Shown in pieces: positions 1 through 6,925 of a stretch of 12,093 nucleotides of DNA. The stretch covers positions 1 through 12,093 of the forward strand of contig JBGSYQ010000511.1 in the NCBI GenBank assembly GCA_041750795.1, read 5' to 3'. The notes under the pieces were generated by a model. It ran no database searches, had not been told where the DNA came from, and worked only from the letters and a program-made list of their open reading frames with translations. The position numbers were made by a program, and so were the translations under genes. Source of the stretch: JTS-RE94 sp041750795 (GTDB lineage Bacteria; Planctomycetota; Planctomycetia; Pirellulales; PALSA-1355). Position 1 is the first letter of the stretch. Each line of letters starts with the position of its first letter.

Positions 1-5
1 GCTCC

Positions 6-59
6 TTGTCGCGAGCCTACGATAGCGTCTGAATAGGCCTAATTTTTAGGCTGTGACAA
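6..59. repeat. Imperfect inverted repeat with a competing inner hairpin
   Basis: Positions 6-19 pair with 47-59 to give about 13 base pairs, with one G-T wobble (11/54) and one bulged G (13). The right arm, TTAGGC at 46-51, is also the exact complement of GCCTAA at 37-42, which would form a tight local hairpin with a TTT loop. The two pairings are mutually exclusive. It may be an RNA switch or attenuator, the terminator of a gene to the left of the window, or ends of a small mobile remnant. The sequence alone does not decide. Confidence 0.45.
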
Positions 60-259
60 AGCACTCGCCCTTGTCCAGACCGGCGACCGATATCCTCCAG
101 AGCCGATTAACGGCAAGAAAGATTCGGAGGCAAATCAACCCAATAAAGGCGGCACATCCGCCACAATCGCCATTTTAGGTCGCTTTAGTGCTAGCAATCG
201 CTGCTTGCTGGAAGTTAGCCAATTGACAAACCGGGGGTGCGCAGATCAACGTGATGCTA

Positions 260-298
260 CTGGGACCACCGTCGGCAGCGTGCCGCACCGGTCCCCAG
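260..298 (+). other. Strong hairpin in the probable rpe leader
   Basis: CTGGGACC at 260-267 pairs with 290-298 (one bulged C). Inside it, CGGCA at 273-277 pairs with TGCCG at 281-285 around a GCG triloop, leaving a small internal loop. It lies about 100 nt upstream of the epimerase start. No T-run follows, so a simple intrinsic terminator is unlikely. A structured 5' leader is the simplest reading, but no known riboswitch class was recognised. Confidence 0.4.
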
Positions 299-399
299 CT
301 CACTGTGGGCCGCGTTGCTGGCCGGTGAACCGATTTCGCGTCCAATCGCGGAGTGGTTACCAACACTGAGCTGACCAGCTGGCTATTCCAACGGTCTCC

Positions 400-1080
400 A
401 TGTCCACCCAGGTACTTGATAACCTCCGCGCTGCAACTCCGGCCATCCTGCCGAGTTTGCTGATGTGTGATTTTGGCAACCTACGAGGCGAGGTCGAGCA
501 GCTCGAAGCAGCGGGCACTCAGGTCTTGCATCTGGATGTCATGGATGGGCATTTTGTGCCGAATTTGACTTACGGGATGCCGATCGTCAAAGGCTTGCGG
601 CGGCACACCGGGTTGCTGCTGGACGTCCACCTGATGATCAGCGATCCGCTGAAGTATGCCGAGCAATTCGTCGATGCCGGGGCTGATCTGATCACGTTTC
701 ATGTCGAGGCGGTTAGCGATCCGGTTTCCGTGGCCGGTGCGATTGGCGATCTCGGCGTTGCGGTTGGGATCGCTCTTAACCCCGATACTCCATTGGATGC
801 GATCCTGCCGGCCGTGCCGCACTGCGATTTGGTGCTGGTGATGAGTGTCGCAGCCGGGTTCGGCGGCCAATCTTTCAATCCCAATGCTGTGAACAAGCTG
901 CGGACGTTGCGAGAGCGTTTTCCTGACCTGCTGCTGGAGATCGATGGCGGGATTGATAACCACACGATCGGTCAATGCCGATCGGCCGGGTGTGATTTAT
1001 TTGTCGTTGGCTCTGCCATTTTTGGCCAGAGTGACTATGGACGGGCGATCAACGATTTACGAGGGAACCTTGTTTCTTAA
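400..1080 (+). CDS. rpe: Ribulose-phosphate 3-epimerase
   Basis: Cytosolic TIM-barrel enzyme that interconverts D-ribulose 5-phosphate and D-xylulose 5-phosphate in the pentose phosphate/Calvin pathways. The 226-residue product has the normal family length. Visible family signatures are HLDVMDGHFVPNLT at 44-57, DVHLM at 75-79, a GFGGQ phosphate-binding loop at 153-157 and EIDGGI at 180-185. By family knowledge the metal ligands should be H44, D46, H77 and D182, with D46 and D182 as the acid/base pair; all are present. One oddity is that the usual proline-glycine before the FGGQ loop is alanine-glycine (MSVAAGFGGQ). The ATG at 400 places the first barrel strand (AILPSLL) at residue 15; no clear Shine-Dalgarno precedes it. 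It is followed after 40 nt by the phosphatase-fold gene on the same strand. Confidence 0.95.
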   Translation: MSTQVLDNLRAATPAILPSLLMCDFGNLRGEVEQLEAAGTQVLHLDVMDGHFVPNLTYGMPIVKGLRRHTGLLLDVHLMISDPLKYAEQFVDAGADLITFHVEAVSDPVSVAGAIGDLGVAVGIALNPDTPLDAILPAVPHCDLVLVMSVAAGFGGQSFNPNAVNKLRTLRERFPDLLLEIDGGIDNHTIGQCRSAGCDLFVVGSAIFGQSDYGRAINDLRGNLVS

Positions 1081-1120
1081 TCTACTTTTTCCCAGCGCAC
1101 TGATTGGGCATCATTCCGAA

Positions 1121-1678
1121 ATGTCTCGCGTAGTGTTAGTGCGCCCCGGCGCGACTGAATTCGACGACCAAGGTCGCATGAAGGGCTGTCTCGACATGCC
1201 GCTGAGCGAGTGTGGCCGTGTGCAGGTCGAACGGATCGCGGCCGAACTTGCGGATCTCGAACTCGATCAGATTTTGTCTGCTCCCTGTGAGTCCGCACTT
1301 GAAACCGCCACGCGTGTGGCACAAGGCCGCGGCATCAAAGTCAAAGTCGTGGAGTGCTTTCGCAATCTCGACCATGGCTTGTGGCACGGCAAGTTGATCG
1401 AAGAGGTCCGCCGCACCCAACCAAAGGTCTACAAGCAAGGTCAAGATTCACCCTGCAATCTTTGCCCGCCAGGCGGTGAAACGATCGAGCAAGCGAAGGC
1501 ACGGGTAAAAAAAGCGATTCATAAGATCTCCAAGCGGTCCGGCGGCGACGTGATCGCGCTGGTAATCCCCGACCCGCTTGCGAGCATTGTGCAGAGCATT
1601 CTGGAGGGCGAGGAAATGGGTGACCTCTGGAAGAGCGAAACCGATGCAGCGAAGTGGGAAGTGATCCAGTCCGTTTGA
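1121..1678 (+). CDS. Histidine-phosphatase-fold protein lacking catalytic residues
   Basis: A 185-residue cytosolic protein with the layout of the histidine phosphatase (phosphoglycerate mutase-like) superfamily: N-terminal LVRPGATEFDDQGRMKG (6-22), LSECGRVQVERIA (28-40), SAPCESALETA (53-63), NLDHGLWHGK (82-91) and PPGGET (116-121). In active members the first block is RHG; here it is R8-P9-G10, so the phosphorylated histidine is a proline. By my alignment the second arginine is S58, the glutamate proton donor is N82 and the second histidine (SHG block) is P150. Only R8 of the pocket remains. The fold is kept without stop codons or frameshifts, suggesting a retained pseudo-enzyme used for binding or regulation; substrate unknown. 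An in-frame ATG at 944 would overlap rpe by 137 nt and add unrelated residues, so 1121 is preferred. The next gene begins 18 nt downstream. Confidence 0.85.
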   Translation: MSRVVLVRPGATEFDDQGRMKGCLDMPLSECGRVQVERIAAELADLELDQILSAPCESALETATRVAQGRGIKVKVVECFRNLDHGLWHGKLIEEVRRTQPKVYKQGQDSPCNLCPPGGETIEQAKARVKKAIHKISKRSGGDVIALVIPDPLASIVQSILEGEEMGDLWKSETDAAKWEVIQSV

Positions 1679-1696
1679 CGCCCGGTACCCGTAAGC

Positions 1697-3253
1697 ATGG
1701 GCAAATCCACCTCCGACAGCCGCGCGCCATCCGCAGCGCCGGCACTACGCATGGCGACGGCGATCGGCGCGCTATTCGCGTTACTCGCGCTGGCCAGCTT
1801 TGCGCCAATCGCAATCGCGCTGGACGAAGCGCAGACCGCCGTGGACCAGCGGGCCATCGACTTCGCCGTCGACGTTCAGCCAATCTTCGCGGCCCACTGC
1901 GTGAAGTGTCACGGCCCGGAAGTACAGAGCAGCGGGCTGCGACTCGACGGGCGCACGCACGCCCAGGCCGGCGGCTACAGCGGCGCGACCATCGTCGGCG
2001 GCACGCTCGACACCAACGAAATCCATCGCCGCGTGTCCTCGACCGAGCGTGCCTATCGCATGCCCAAGAACGCCCCGGCGCTCTCAACCGACCAAATCGA
2101 CACGATTCGCCGCTGGGTCGAGCAAGGCGCCGCCTGGCCCGCGCAGGAAAGTGAGGCCGCGAATGCCGACCAGCGCTCGCTGTACGACCAGTCGGCCGAG
2201 CGCCTGGCCGATTGGTTTCAGCGCCACGAATTCGAGTACGCGTACATCCAGCCTTACGCCGTCGCCTTCGTGGTCGGGCAACTGCTGTTGTTCGTCGTCT
2301 CGCGCGCCAAGACGGCACGGAAACAACAGCGCCGCTGGGCGTCGGGGCGCTTCGGCGCGCTGGCCGCCTACTTGACGCCCCGCGAGTTGACGCTCTTGTG
2401 GCTGTGCATGCTGGGCGGGCTGGCCCTGATGTTCCTGCGCGGCCACCAGCTTCACACCGACGAGCAGTTGGCCAGGCTCCAGGCCGTCAACGCCAGGCAT
2501 CAAAGTTCCTGGTCGAAGACCGTCTTTGGCTATCCGCCCGTGCCGGTCCGTCCCAACCACCCGATTCGAGTTGCCGGCACCTACTATCGCGGCAATTGCG
2601 AGCGCAATCCCGAACTGTTCAACAACGGCCATTACCTGACCGCCACGTTCCACGTCCACCTGTGCGATGCCAAGGGCAACGTCGTCGGCGTGGGCGATCC
2701 GATTCCGGCCGAGGGACTGTACGTCTATTTCGAGATCGAGCGGGCGCCCGGCACACCCGACATGCTGTTCGACCGGCGCATGATGGCCACGGTCTTCTTC
2801 AGCGAGGAATTCTTCGAGCACCAGCGCGACGAGCCGCTCCCCGACAAACCCACGCTGCTGGAAGCGATCGAGGAAGGCCAGCGCTGGGCCGCCCGCATCC
2901 CCATTCGCAAACAGCCGCGGGGCAACCACCTGGCGGGTCTGATCTATCTCTACATGGGCAGATTCGAAGGCCGGCGAATTCAAGGCGACGTCAGCTACGC
3001 CATCAAGTATGACTTGTACATCGCAGACGAGCGCCTCGACGCCGAATCGGATCTGTGGATGAGCTCGTTCTGCGGGCCGAGCGTTGCCGAGCCCGTTCCC
3101 GCCGGCATGCTCCCCTTCGACGAGTGGTTCGACCATCGCCCCATTCCCGCCATCACCGGCGAAAACACCAAGGATCCCAAGCTGCTGGGCGTCGACGAAT
3201 ACATCGACAAGGGACTGCTTCCGGCCGACGCCGTGCCGACGCCACAACCCTGA
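1697..3253 (+). CDS. Membrane-anchored planctomycete-type c-type cytochrome with unknown C-terminal domain
   Basis: A 518-residue exported protein. A hydrophobic segment at about 19-42 looks like a signal sequence. Residues 55-148 form a planctomycete cytochrome c (PSCyt1-like) domain: VQPIFAAHCVKCHGPE with the heme motif C68-x-x-C71-H72, then a probable axial methionine M122 in YRMPKN and a closing RRWVEQGAAWP helix. Two membrane helices follow (about 186-202 and 229-247), separated by a loop rich in Lys/Arg (203-218). This fits a hairpin with the loop in the cytoplasm and both soluble parts outside. Residues 248-518 form a domain I do not recognise, with GTYYRGNCERNPELFNNGHY and conserved-looking beta-rich stretches (HVHLCD, LYVYFEIERAPG, SYAIKYDLYIAD). 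There is no second CxxCH. Electron transfer is inferred; partner unknown. An internal ATG at 1751 would trim 18 residues but lose the basic start of the signal. Confidence 0.85.
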   Translation: MGKSTSDSRAPSAAPALRMATAIGALFALLALASFAPIAIALDEAQTAVDQRAIDFAVDVQPIFAAHCVKCHGPEVQSSGLRLDGRTHAQAGGYSGATIVGGTLDTNEIHRRVSSTERAYRMPKNAPALSTDQIDTIRRWVEQGAAWPAQESEAANADQRSLYDQSAERLADWFQRHEFEYAYIQPYAVAFVVGQLLLFVVSRAKTARKQQRRWASGRFGALAAYLTPRELTLLWLCMLGGLALMFLRGHQLHTDEQLARLQAVNARHQSSWSKTVFGYPPVPVRPNHPIRVAGTYYRGNCERNPELFNNGHYLTATFHVHLCDAKGNVVGVGDPIPAEGLYVYFEIERAPGTPDMLFDRRMMATVFFSEEFFEHQRDEPLPDKPTLLEAIEEGQRWAARIPIRKQPRGNHLAGLIYLYMGRFEGRRIQGDVSYAIKYDLYIADERLDAESDLWMSSFCGPSVAEPVPAGMLPFDEWFDHRPIPAITGENTKDPKLLGVDEYIDKGLLPADAVPTPQP

Positions 3254-3291
3254 CCGCTGCGCAATTCCCCGTCCGACGACCGCGGGCCTGT

Positions 3292-4380
3292 TCAGCGCAT
3301 GGGTTGCTCGTGCAAGTCCACCGCGCGATCCCCTCGACGCGTTGTCGCCGATGCGCGCCGGTGTTCCTGCCGCACCAATTGGCCGCAGGCCGCGGCGATG
3401 TCGGCTCCCAGCGAATAGCGCGTCGTCACCGGGAAGCCGGCCGCTTTGAGCGCTCGCGAAAACTCGCCGCGCGTCGCCTCGTCGCTGCCCGCCAGGTGCG
3501 GCGCCGCGGCGATCGGATTGTAGGGAATCAAGTTGACGTGGACCGGCACGTCGCGCAAATAATCGACCAGCGCCGCCGCGTCGTCCGGCCCATCGTTCAC
3601 GCCCGCCAGCATCAGGTACTCGATCATCACCGCGTGCCCGCACGTCGCCCTCACCTGTACCAGCGCCTCGCCCAGCGAGTGACGCCGCGCGATCGGCATG
3701 ATCCGCTCGCGCACTTCCTGCCGCGCGCTGTGCAGGCTGAGCGCCTGGCGCACCAGCGGAAACCGCTCGGCGCAGCGCACCATCGCGGCAGGCACGCCCA
3801 CCGTCGAAACCAGCAGCCGTTTCGGATTCAGGTGAAAGCAGCCCGCATCGATCAGTACTTGCAGGGCGGTGTGCAGCTCGTCTTCGTTGTGAAAGGGCTC
3901 GCCCATGCCCATGAACACCACGTTGCGCACCGAGCGCCCCTCGTCCGCCAGCAACTGGTTGACCTGGATGAGCTGGTCGAGAATCTCCGCCGCCGACAGG
4001 TTCCGCGCGATGCCCATCTTGCCGGTGGCGCAAAAATCGCAGTTCGCGGCGCAGCCCACCTGCGTCGACAAGCACGCCGCCGTGCGCCCGCTGGTCATTC
4101 GCAGGATCACCGTCTCGATCAGCAATCCCTGCGCCGTGCGAAACACCAGCTTCGTCGCGCCGTCGAGCGCCGAGTCGTGCCGGCCGGCCGGCGTCAGCGG
4201 ATGAAACTCCACTTCGTCGGCGAACACCGCCCGAGCATCCGCCGGCAACTCGCAAAGCGCCTCGGCTGCCGAGCCGTGCTGCTTATAGAAGCGATTCCGC
4301 AGCCGCCGCAGCCACCCGACGTCAAGCTTCATCCGCCGTCGCAAGCCATCGATCGCCGATAGATCGTGAATGCTTGTCAT
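3292..4380 (-). CDS. rlmN: RlmN/Cfr-family radical SAM 23S rRNA adenine methyltransferase
   Basis: A 362-residue radical SAM enzyme expected to methylate an adenine of 23S rRNA (A2503 in the family; RlmN acts at C2, Cfr at C8). The cluster motif is C110-x-x-x-C114-x-x-C117 (CAANCDFC), with GMGEP after it. C103, seven residues before the cluster, and C332 in ACGQL near the C-terminus match the two catalytic cysteines of the family. Other signatures are VSTVGV, SLHS, LAGVNDG and HVNLIPYNP. The N-terminal part is short and divergent. Some details (FCATG, SLHS, IMPI, NPxxxAP, a non-RlmN residue pattern before DIAAACGQL) lean towards Cfr, so the exact activity is open. The start at 4380 is chosen because upstream in-frame codons translate the 7-nt repeat array. 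An alternative ATG lies at 4332. Convergent with the cytochrome gene, 38 nt apart. Confidence 0.85.
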   Translation of the reverse strand: MTSIHDLSAIDGLRRRMKLDVGWLRRLRNRFYKQHGSAAEALCELPADARAVFADEVEFHPLTPAGRHDSALDGATKLVFRTAQGLLIETVILRMTSGRTAACLSTQVGCAANCDFCATGKMGIARNLSAAEILDQLIQVNQLLADEGRSVRNVVFMGMGEPFHNEDELHTALQVLIDAGCFHLNPKRLLVSTVGVPAAMVRCAERFPLVRQALSLHSARQEVRERIMPIARRHSLGEALVQVRATCGHAVMIEYLMLAGVNDGPDDAAALVDYLRDVPVHVNLIPYNPIAAAPHLAGSDEATRGEFSRALKAAGFPVTTRYSLGADIAAACGQLVRQEHRRASATTRRGDRAVDLHEQPMR

Positions 4381-4381
4381 C

Positions 4382-4409
4382 AGGCTGGAGGCCGGAGGCT
4401 GGAGGCTGG
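4382..4409. repeat. Tandem 7-nt array, AGGCTGG x4
   Basis: Four back-to-back heptamers, AGGCTGG with one AGGCCGG variant, followed by a partial AGGGG unit, start two bases upstream of the methyltransferase start codon (minus strand). The array therefore sits where the ribosome binding site of that gene would be. On the minus strand it reads as CCAGCCT repeats and gives no Shine-Dalgarno. It pairs imperfectly with the second array at 4505-4544, which has the opposite orientation. Confidence 0.8.
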
Positions 4410-4504
4410 AGGGGATGCGCATCGGCGGCTGCGCTGGTGTGTGCATGATATTTCCGCCATCGCTTGCGGCTACTGCTGCTGACCCCACTGGCTTGCCTTC
4501 GTTT

Positions 4505-4544
4505 CCTCCCGCCTACAGCCTACAGCCTACAGCCTCCCGCCTAC
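4505..4544. repeat. Tandem 7-nt array, CCTACAG/CCTCCCG, inverted relative to 4382-4409
   Basis: Five full heptamers (CCTCCCG, three CCTACAG, CCTCCCG) plus a partial CCTAC. The reverse complement of CCTACAG is CTGTAGG, which in rotated register is AGGCTGT, one base from the AGGCTGG unit at 4382-4409. The two arrays thus belong to one repeat family in opposite orientations, about 95 nt apart. The last partial unit contains the stop codon (4541-4543) of the fusion gene on the minus strand. The spacer between the arrays shows no gene. Confidence 0.8.
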
Positions 4545-6703
4545 TTCCGCTTAAACGTAAAAATCGAGCCCGTGTCCGTCGTATAGTACGACTCGCCTTG
4601 CTCGTCTTCGCCGAACGACATAATGGGCATGATGTTGCCGCTGATCGTATAGTTGGCCAGCACCTTCTGGTTCGCTTCGTCGTACCGCAGTGCCCACACC
4701 TTGCCGGTCACATAGTCGGCGTACAAATAGCAGCCGACCAGTTCGGGAAACTTCTTGCCGCGATAGACGTGTCCGCCGGTGATCGACTTGCCGATCTCGT
4801 GGTGGTACTCCCAGATGGGCTCGACGAACTCGGCGCTGGCTTCCGCGCCGGCGGCGCCGAACTTGTGAAAGCCTTCGCGCTTGCTCCAGCCGTAGTTGCC
4901 CCCTTTGACGATCAGGTCGATCTCTTCCCACAGATCCTGCCCCACGTCGCCGCACCACAGCGTGCCGGTCTCGCGATCGAAGGCGATCCGCCACGGATTG
5001 CGCATCCCATACGCCCAAATCTCGCCCCGCTTGCCATCCTGGCCCACGAACGGATTGTCCTTGGGAATCGCGTACGCCAGGCCGTCGTCCTTGCGATCGA
5101 CGTCGATCCGCAGGATCTTGCCCAACAGCGCGTTGAGATTCTGGCCGTTCTTATACGGATCGTTGGCCAGCCCGCCGTCTCCCAGCGCGATGTACAGATA
5201 GCCGTCGGGCCCGAAGACCACGGTGCCCCCTTCGTGATTCCAAAACGGCTGCTCGACCACCAGCAGCCGCTCTTCCGAATTGGGATCGGCCTTGTTCGGG
5301 TCGTCGCTCGACACGCGGAACTGCGAAACGGCCGTGGCGTGCGGCTTGGTGTCGGTCGGCGTGTAGTACACGAAGAACTCGCCGTTCTCGCGATACTTCG
5401 GATGGAACGCCAGCCCCAGCAAACCCTTCTCGTTCTGCTTGTCCTCATACACCACGCGATCCGAGATATCCATGAACAGCTCGGGCTCTTCGACCGACGG
5501 ATCGTTCGGCAACACGTAGATCTTGCCCAACTGCGAGGGGATGAACACCCGGTTCGAGCCATCGCCCGCGTGCGTCAGCAAGATGGGCCGCTGGATGCGG
5601 AAGTTCGTAAACGTCTTCTCCACTTCCAGGTCGCTGGGCGTGTCGGCCACTTGCAACGAAGGGCTGGCGTCGGTCACCGCGGCGGCGGCCAGCGCGAACA
5701 GCTCCTCCAGCTTCGCGTCGCGCTCGTTGCCCGAGTCGTCGCCGATCTGCCGCAGCACGATCAAGTCCAGGCTCGGCGCCACCAGCATGCTGTTGCCGAA
5801 CTTGCCCATCGCGGCGAAGGCGTCCGCGGGCACGCCCTTCCAGGCGCCCGTGCTGTTGTTCCACCACAAGTAGCCGTAGCTCTTGTTCAACTCCTGCGAG
5901 GCGTGCATCGCTTCGCTCATCCAGTTGGTCGAGATCAGCTTCTTTCCTTTCCACTGCCCTTTGTTCAACGCCAGCAGGCCGAAGCGCGCCAGCCCGCGTG
6001 CCGTGATGTGCAGGCCCGAGTAGGGCAGGGGCTGCCCGTCGCGATCGTCCCAGCTCCAATCGTCCTTGGTGATGCCGATCGTCTCGAATACCTGCTCGTC
6101 GAGAATCTGCGCCAGGTTCTTGCCGGTCGCCTTCTCGATCATCGGCCCCAGCAGCGACAAGCCCGAGTTGTTGTACTCCCACTTTTCGCCGGGCGGAAAA
6201 TCCATCGGCAGTTCGTTGAGCACATAGTCGAACAAGTCTTCGCGCTGCAAAATCGAGTTGTCGCTGTGCGCGCCCGACGTCATCGACAGCAGTTGCCGCA
6301 CGGTGATCTCGCGCTTCAGCGCCGGCTCGGCCTGGGGAAAGAACTCGCCCAGCTTGCTGTCCAAGGTCAGCTTGCCATCGGCAATGGCCAGTCCCGCCGC
6401 CGTGCTGGCAAACGACTTCGACGTGGAGTACACCAGATACTTGCTCGCCGGCGTGGCGTCGTCGAAGTACCATTCGCCCACGATCTGCCCGTGCCGCACC
6501 ACCAGCCCGGCCTTCGCGCCGCTGTCCTTCAACCACTGCCCGACCTTGGCCAATCCGTCGGCCGACATCGACTGCGAGGCCGGCTCCGCCACCAGCCAAT
6601 CCGGCGACGGAAACACCGTCTGCCCGCTGGCCCCGGCTCCCCCGAGCAGCAATCCCACCAGCAACAACCCCAGCGACGCACGACCGGCAAAAAACAGCTT
6701 CAT
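4541..6703 (-). CDS. Secreted fusion: beta-lactamase-type serine hydrolase + PQQ-dependent sugar dehydrogenase
   Basis: A 720-residue exported protein. Residues 1-27 are a typical signal peptide (MKLFFAGRA, then a Leu/Gly-rich core ending GASG). Residues about 40-345 match the class C beta-lactamase/6-aminohexanoate hydrolase-like family: S93-T-S-K96 nucleophile motif, Y177-N-N179, then TARGLARFG and a glycine-rich GKFGNSMLVAPSLDL block. Residues about 360-718 match the glucose/sorbosone dehydrogenase (PQQ) six-bladed propeller: GLLGLAFHPKY, NHEGGTVVFGPDGYLYIALG with probable catalytic H490, GKILRIDVD, YGMRNPWR with R568, GGNYGWS and YADYVTGKVW. Substrates of both halves are unknown; a hydrolase releasing something the dehydrogenase oxidises is speculation. 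The start at 6703 is preferred over 6733 because GGGGAAGG lies 8 nt upstream and the signal peptide begins there. Divergent from the PEP-CTERM gene. Confidence 0.9.
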   Translation of the reverse strand: MKLFFAGRASLGLLLVGLLLGGAGASGQTVFPSPDWLVAEPASQSMSADGLAKVGQWLKDSGAKAGLVVRHGQIVGEWYFDDATPASKYLVYSTSKSFASTAAGLAIADGKLTLDSKLGEFFPQAEPALKREITVRQLLSMTSGAHSDNSILQREDLFDYVLNELPMDFPPGEKWEYNNSGLSLLGPMIEKATGKNLAQILDEQVFETIGITKDDWSWDDRDGQPLPYSGLHITARGLARFGLLALNKGQWKGKKLISTNWMSEAMHASQELNKSYGYLWWNNSTGAWKGVPADAFAAMGKFGNSMLVAPSLDLIVLRQIGDDSGNERDAKLEELFALAAAAVTDASPSLQVADTPSDLEVEKTFTNFRIQRPILLTHAGDGSNRVFIPSQLGKIYVLPNDPSVEEPELFMDISDRVVYEDKQNEKGLLGLAFHPKYRENGEFFVYYTPTDTKPHATAVSQFRVSSDDPNKADPNSEERLLVVEQPFWNHEGGTVVFGPDGYLYIALGDGGLANDPYKNGQNLNALLGKILRIDVDRKDDGLAYAIPKDNPFVGQDGKRGEIWAYGMRNPWRIAFDRETGTLWCGDVGQDLWEEIDLIVKGGNYGWSKREGFHKFGAAGAEASAEFVEPIWEYHHEIGKSITGGHVYRGKKFPELVGCYLYADYVTGKVWALRYDEANQKVLANYTISGNIMPIMSFGEDEQGESYYTTDTGSIFTFKRK

Positions 6704-6772
6704 CGCAAAAACCTTCCCCAAAGAAAAACCCAACGGCAGGACGAGTCAATGAGCGTGGCAGGACAAGCCATC

Positions 6773-6802
6773 ATGATACGTTTGCGCCCAGGGGGAATGC
6801 AA
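6773..6802 (-). promoter_or_regulatory. Candidate promoter for the hydrolase-dehydrogenase gene
   Basis: On the minus strand TTGCAT (6797-6802) and TATCAT (6773-6778) are 18 nt apart, with the -10 matching the sigma70 consensus at five of six bases and the -35 only at TTG. The resulting leader to the start at 6703 would be about 65 nt. The 222-nt divergent spacer must also hold a promoter for the PEP-CTERM gene, for which no well-spaced pair was found. Confidence 0.3.
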
Positions 6803-6925
6803 ATTGGCGGGAAAAGGGGTAGTGGTTCACTTTGAAATGAAGCCAGACTGGCCGGACTCCGGGGTATCATGGCGGGGTTGTCCGAACGATTCCGAATCAC
6901 CCCCATAAGATGAGAGGGCAGTCTA

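Larger units (their letters stand above)
1..399. other. Non-coding region upstream of rpe
   Basis: No convincing gene is seen in these 399 bases. The longest open frame (175-366, minus) encodes a low-complexity product with no family resemblance and no ribosome binding site. The stretch is clearly less GC-rich (roughly half GC) than the later genes. It holds several inverted repeats: a long imperfect one at 6-59, a small GGCGG/CCGCC hairpin around 147-161, a CCTCC/GGAGG pair around 95-130 enclosing a GCCG/CGGC hairpin, and a strong hairpin at 260-298. A TTGACA at 223-228 is not followed by a recognisable -10 box at normal spacing. It probably carries the promoter and 5' leader of the downstream epimerase operon. 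Confidence 0.5.

Noticed and set aside
6..59. Integron attC site
   Set aside because: The inverted arms extend outside the GCCTA/TAGGC boxes and there are no proper RYYYAAC and GTTRRRY ends, nor an integrase or cassette nearby.
223..228. TTGACA as a -35 box for rpe
   Set aside because: No -10-like hexamer at 16-18 nt downstream.
175..366. 63-codon minus-strand open frame upstream of rpe
   Set aside because: Low-complexity product, no family resemblance, no ribosome binding site, and it covers the strong hairpin at 260-298.
944..1120. Longer start for the phosphatase-fold gene at 944
   Set aside because: It overlaps the end of rpe by 137 nt and adds residues that do not resemble the family; the family N-terminus begins exactly at 1121.
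2084..4255. Very long minus-strand frame opposite the cytochrome and in another frame of the methyltransferase
   Set aside because: Ala/Arg/Gly-rich composition without domains; it is a by-product of high GC in real genes.
4382..4544. CRISPR array
   Set aside because: Units are 7 nt, directly tandem with no spacers, and no cas genes are present.
4370..6835. 821-codon plus-strand frame opposite the hydrolase-dehydrogenase gene
   Set aside because: Antisense to a gene with clear domains, signal peptide and catalytic motifs; its own translation has no recognisable features.
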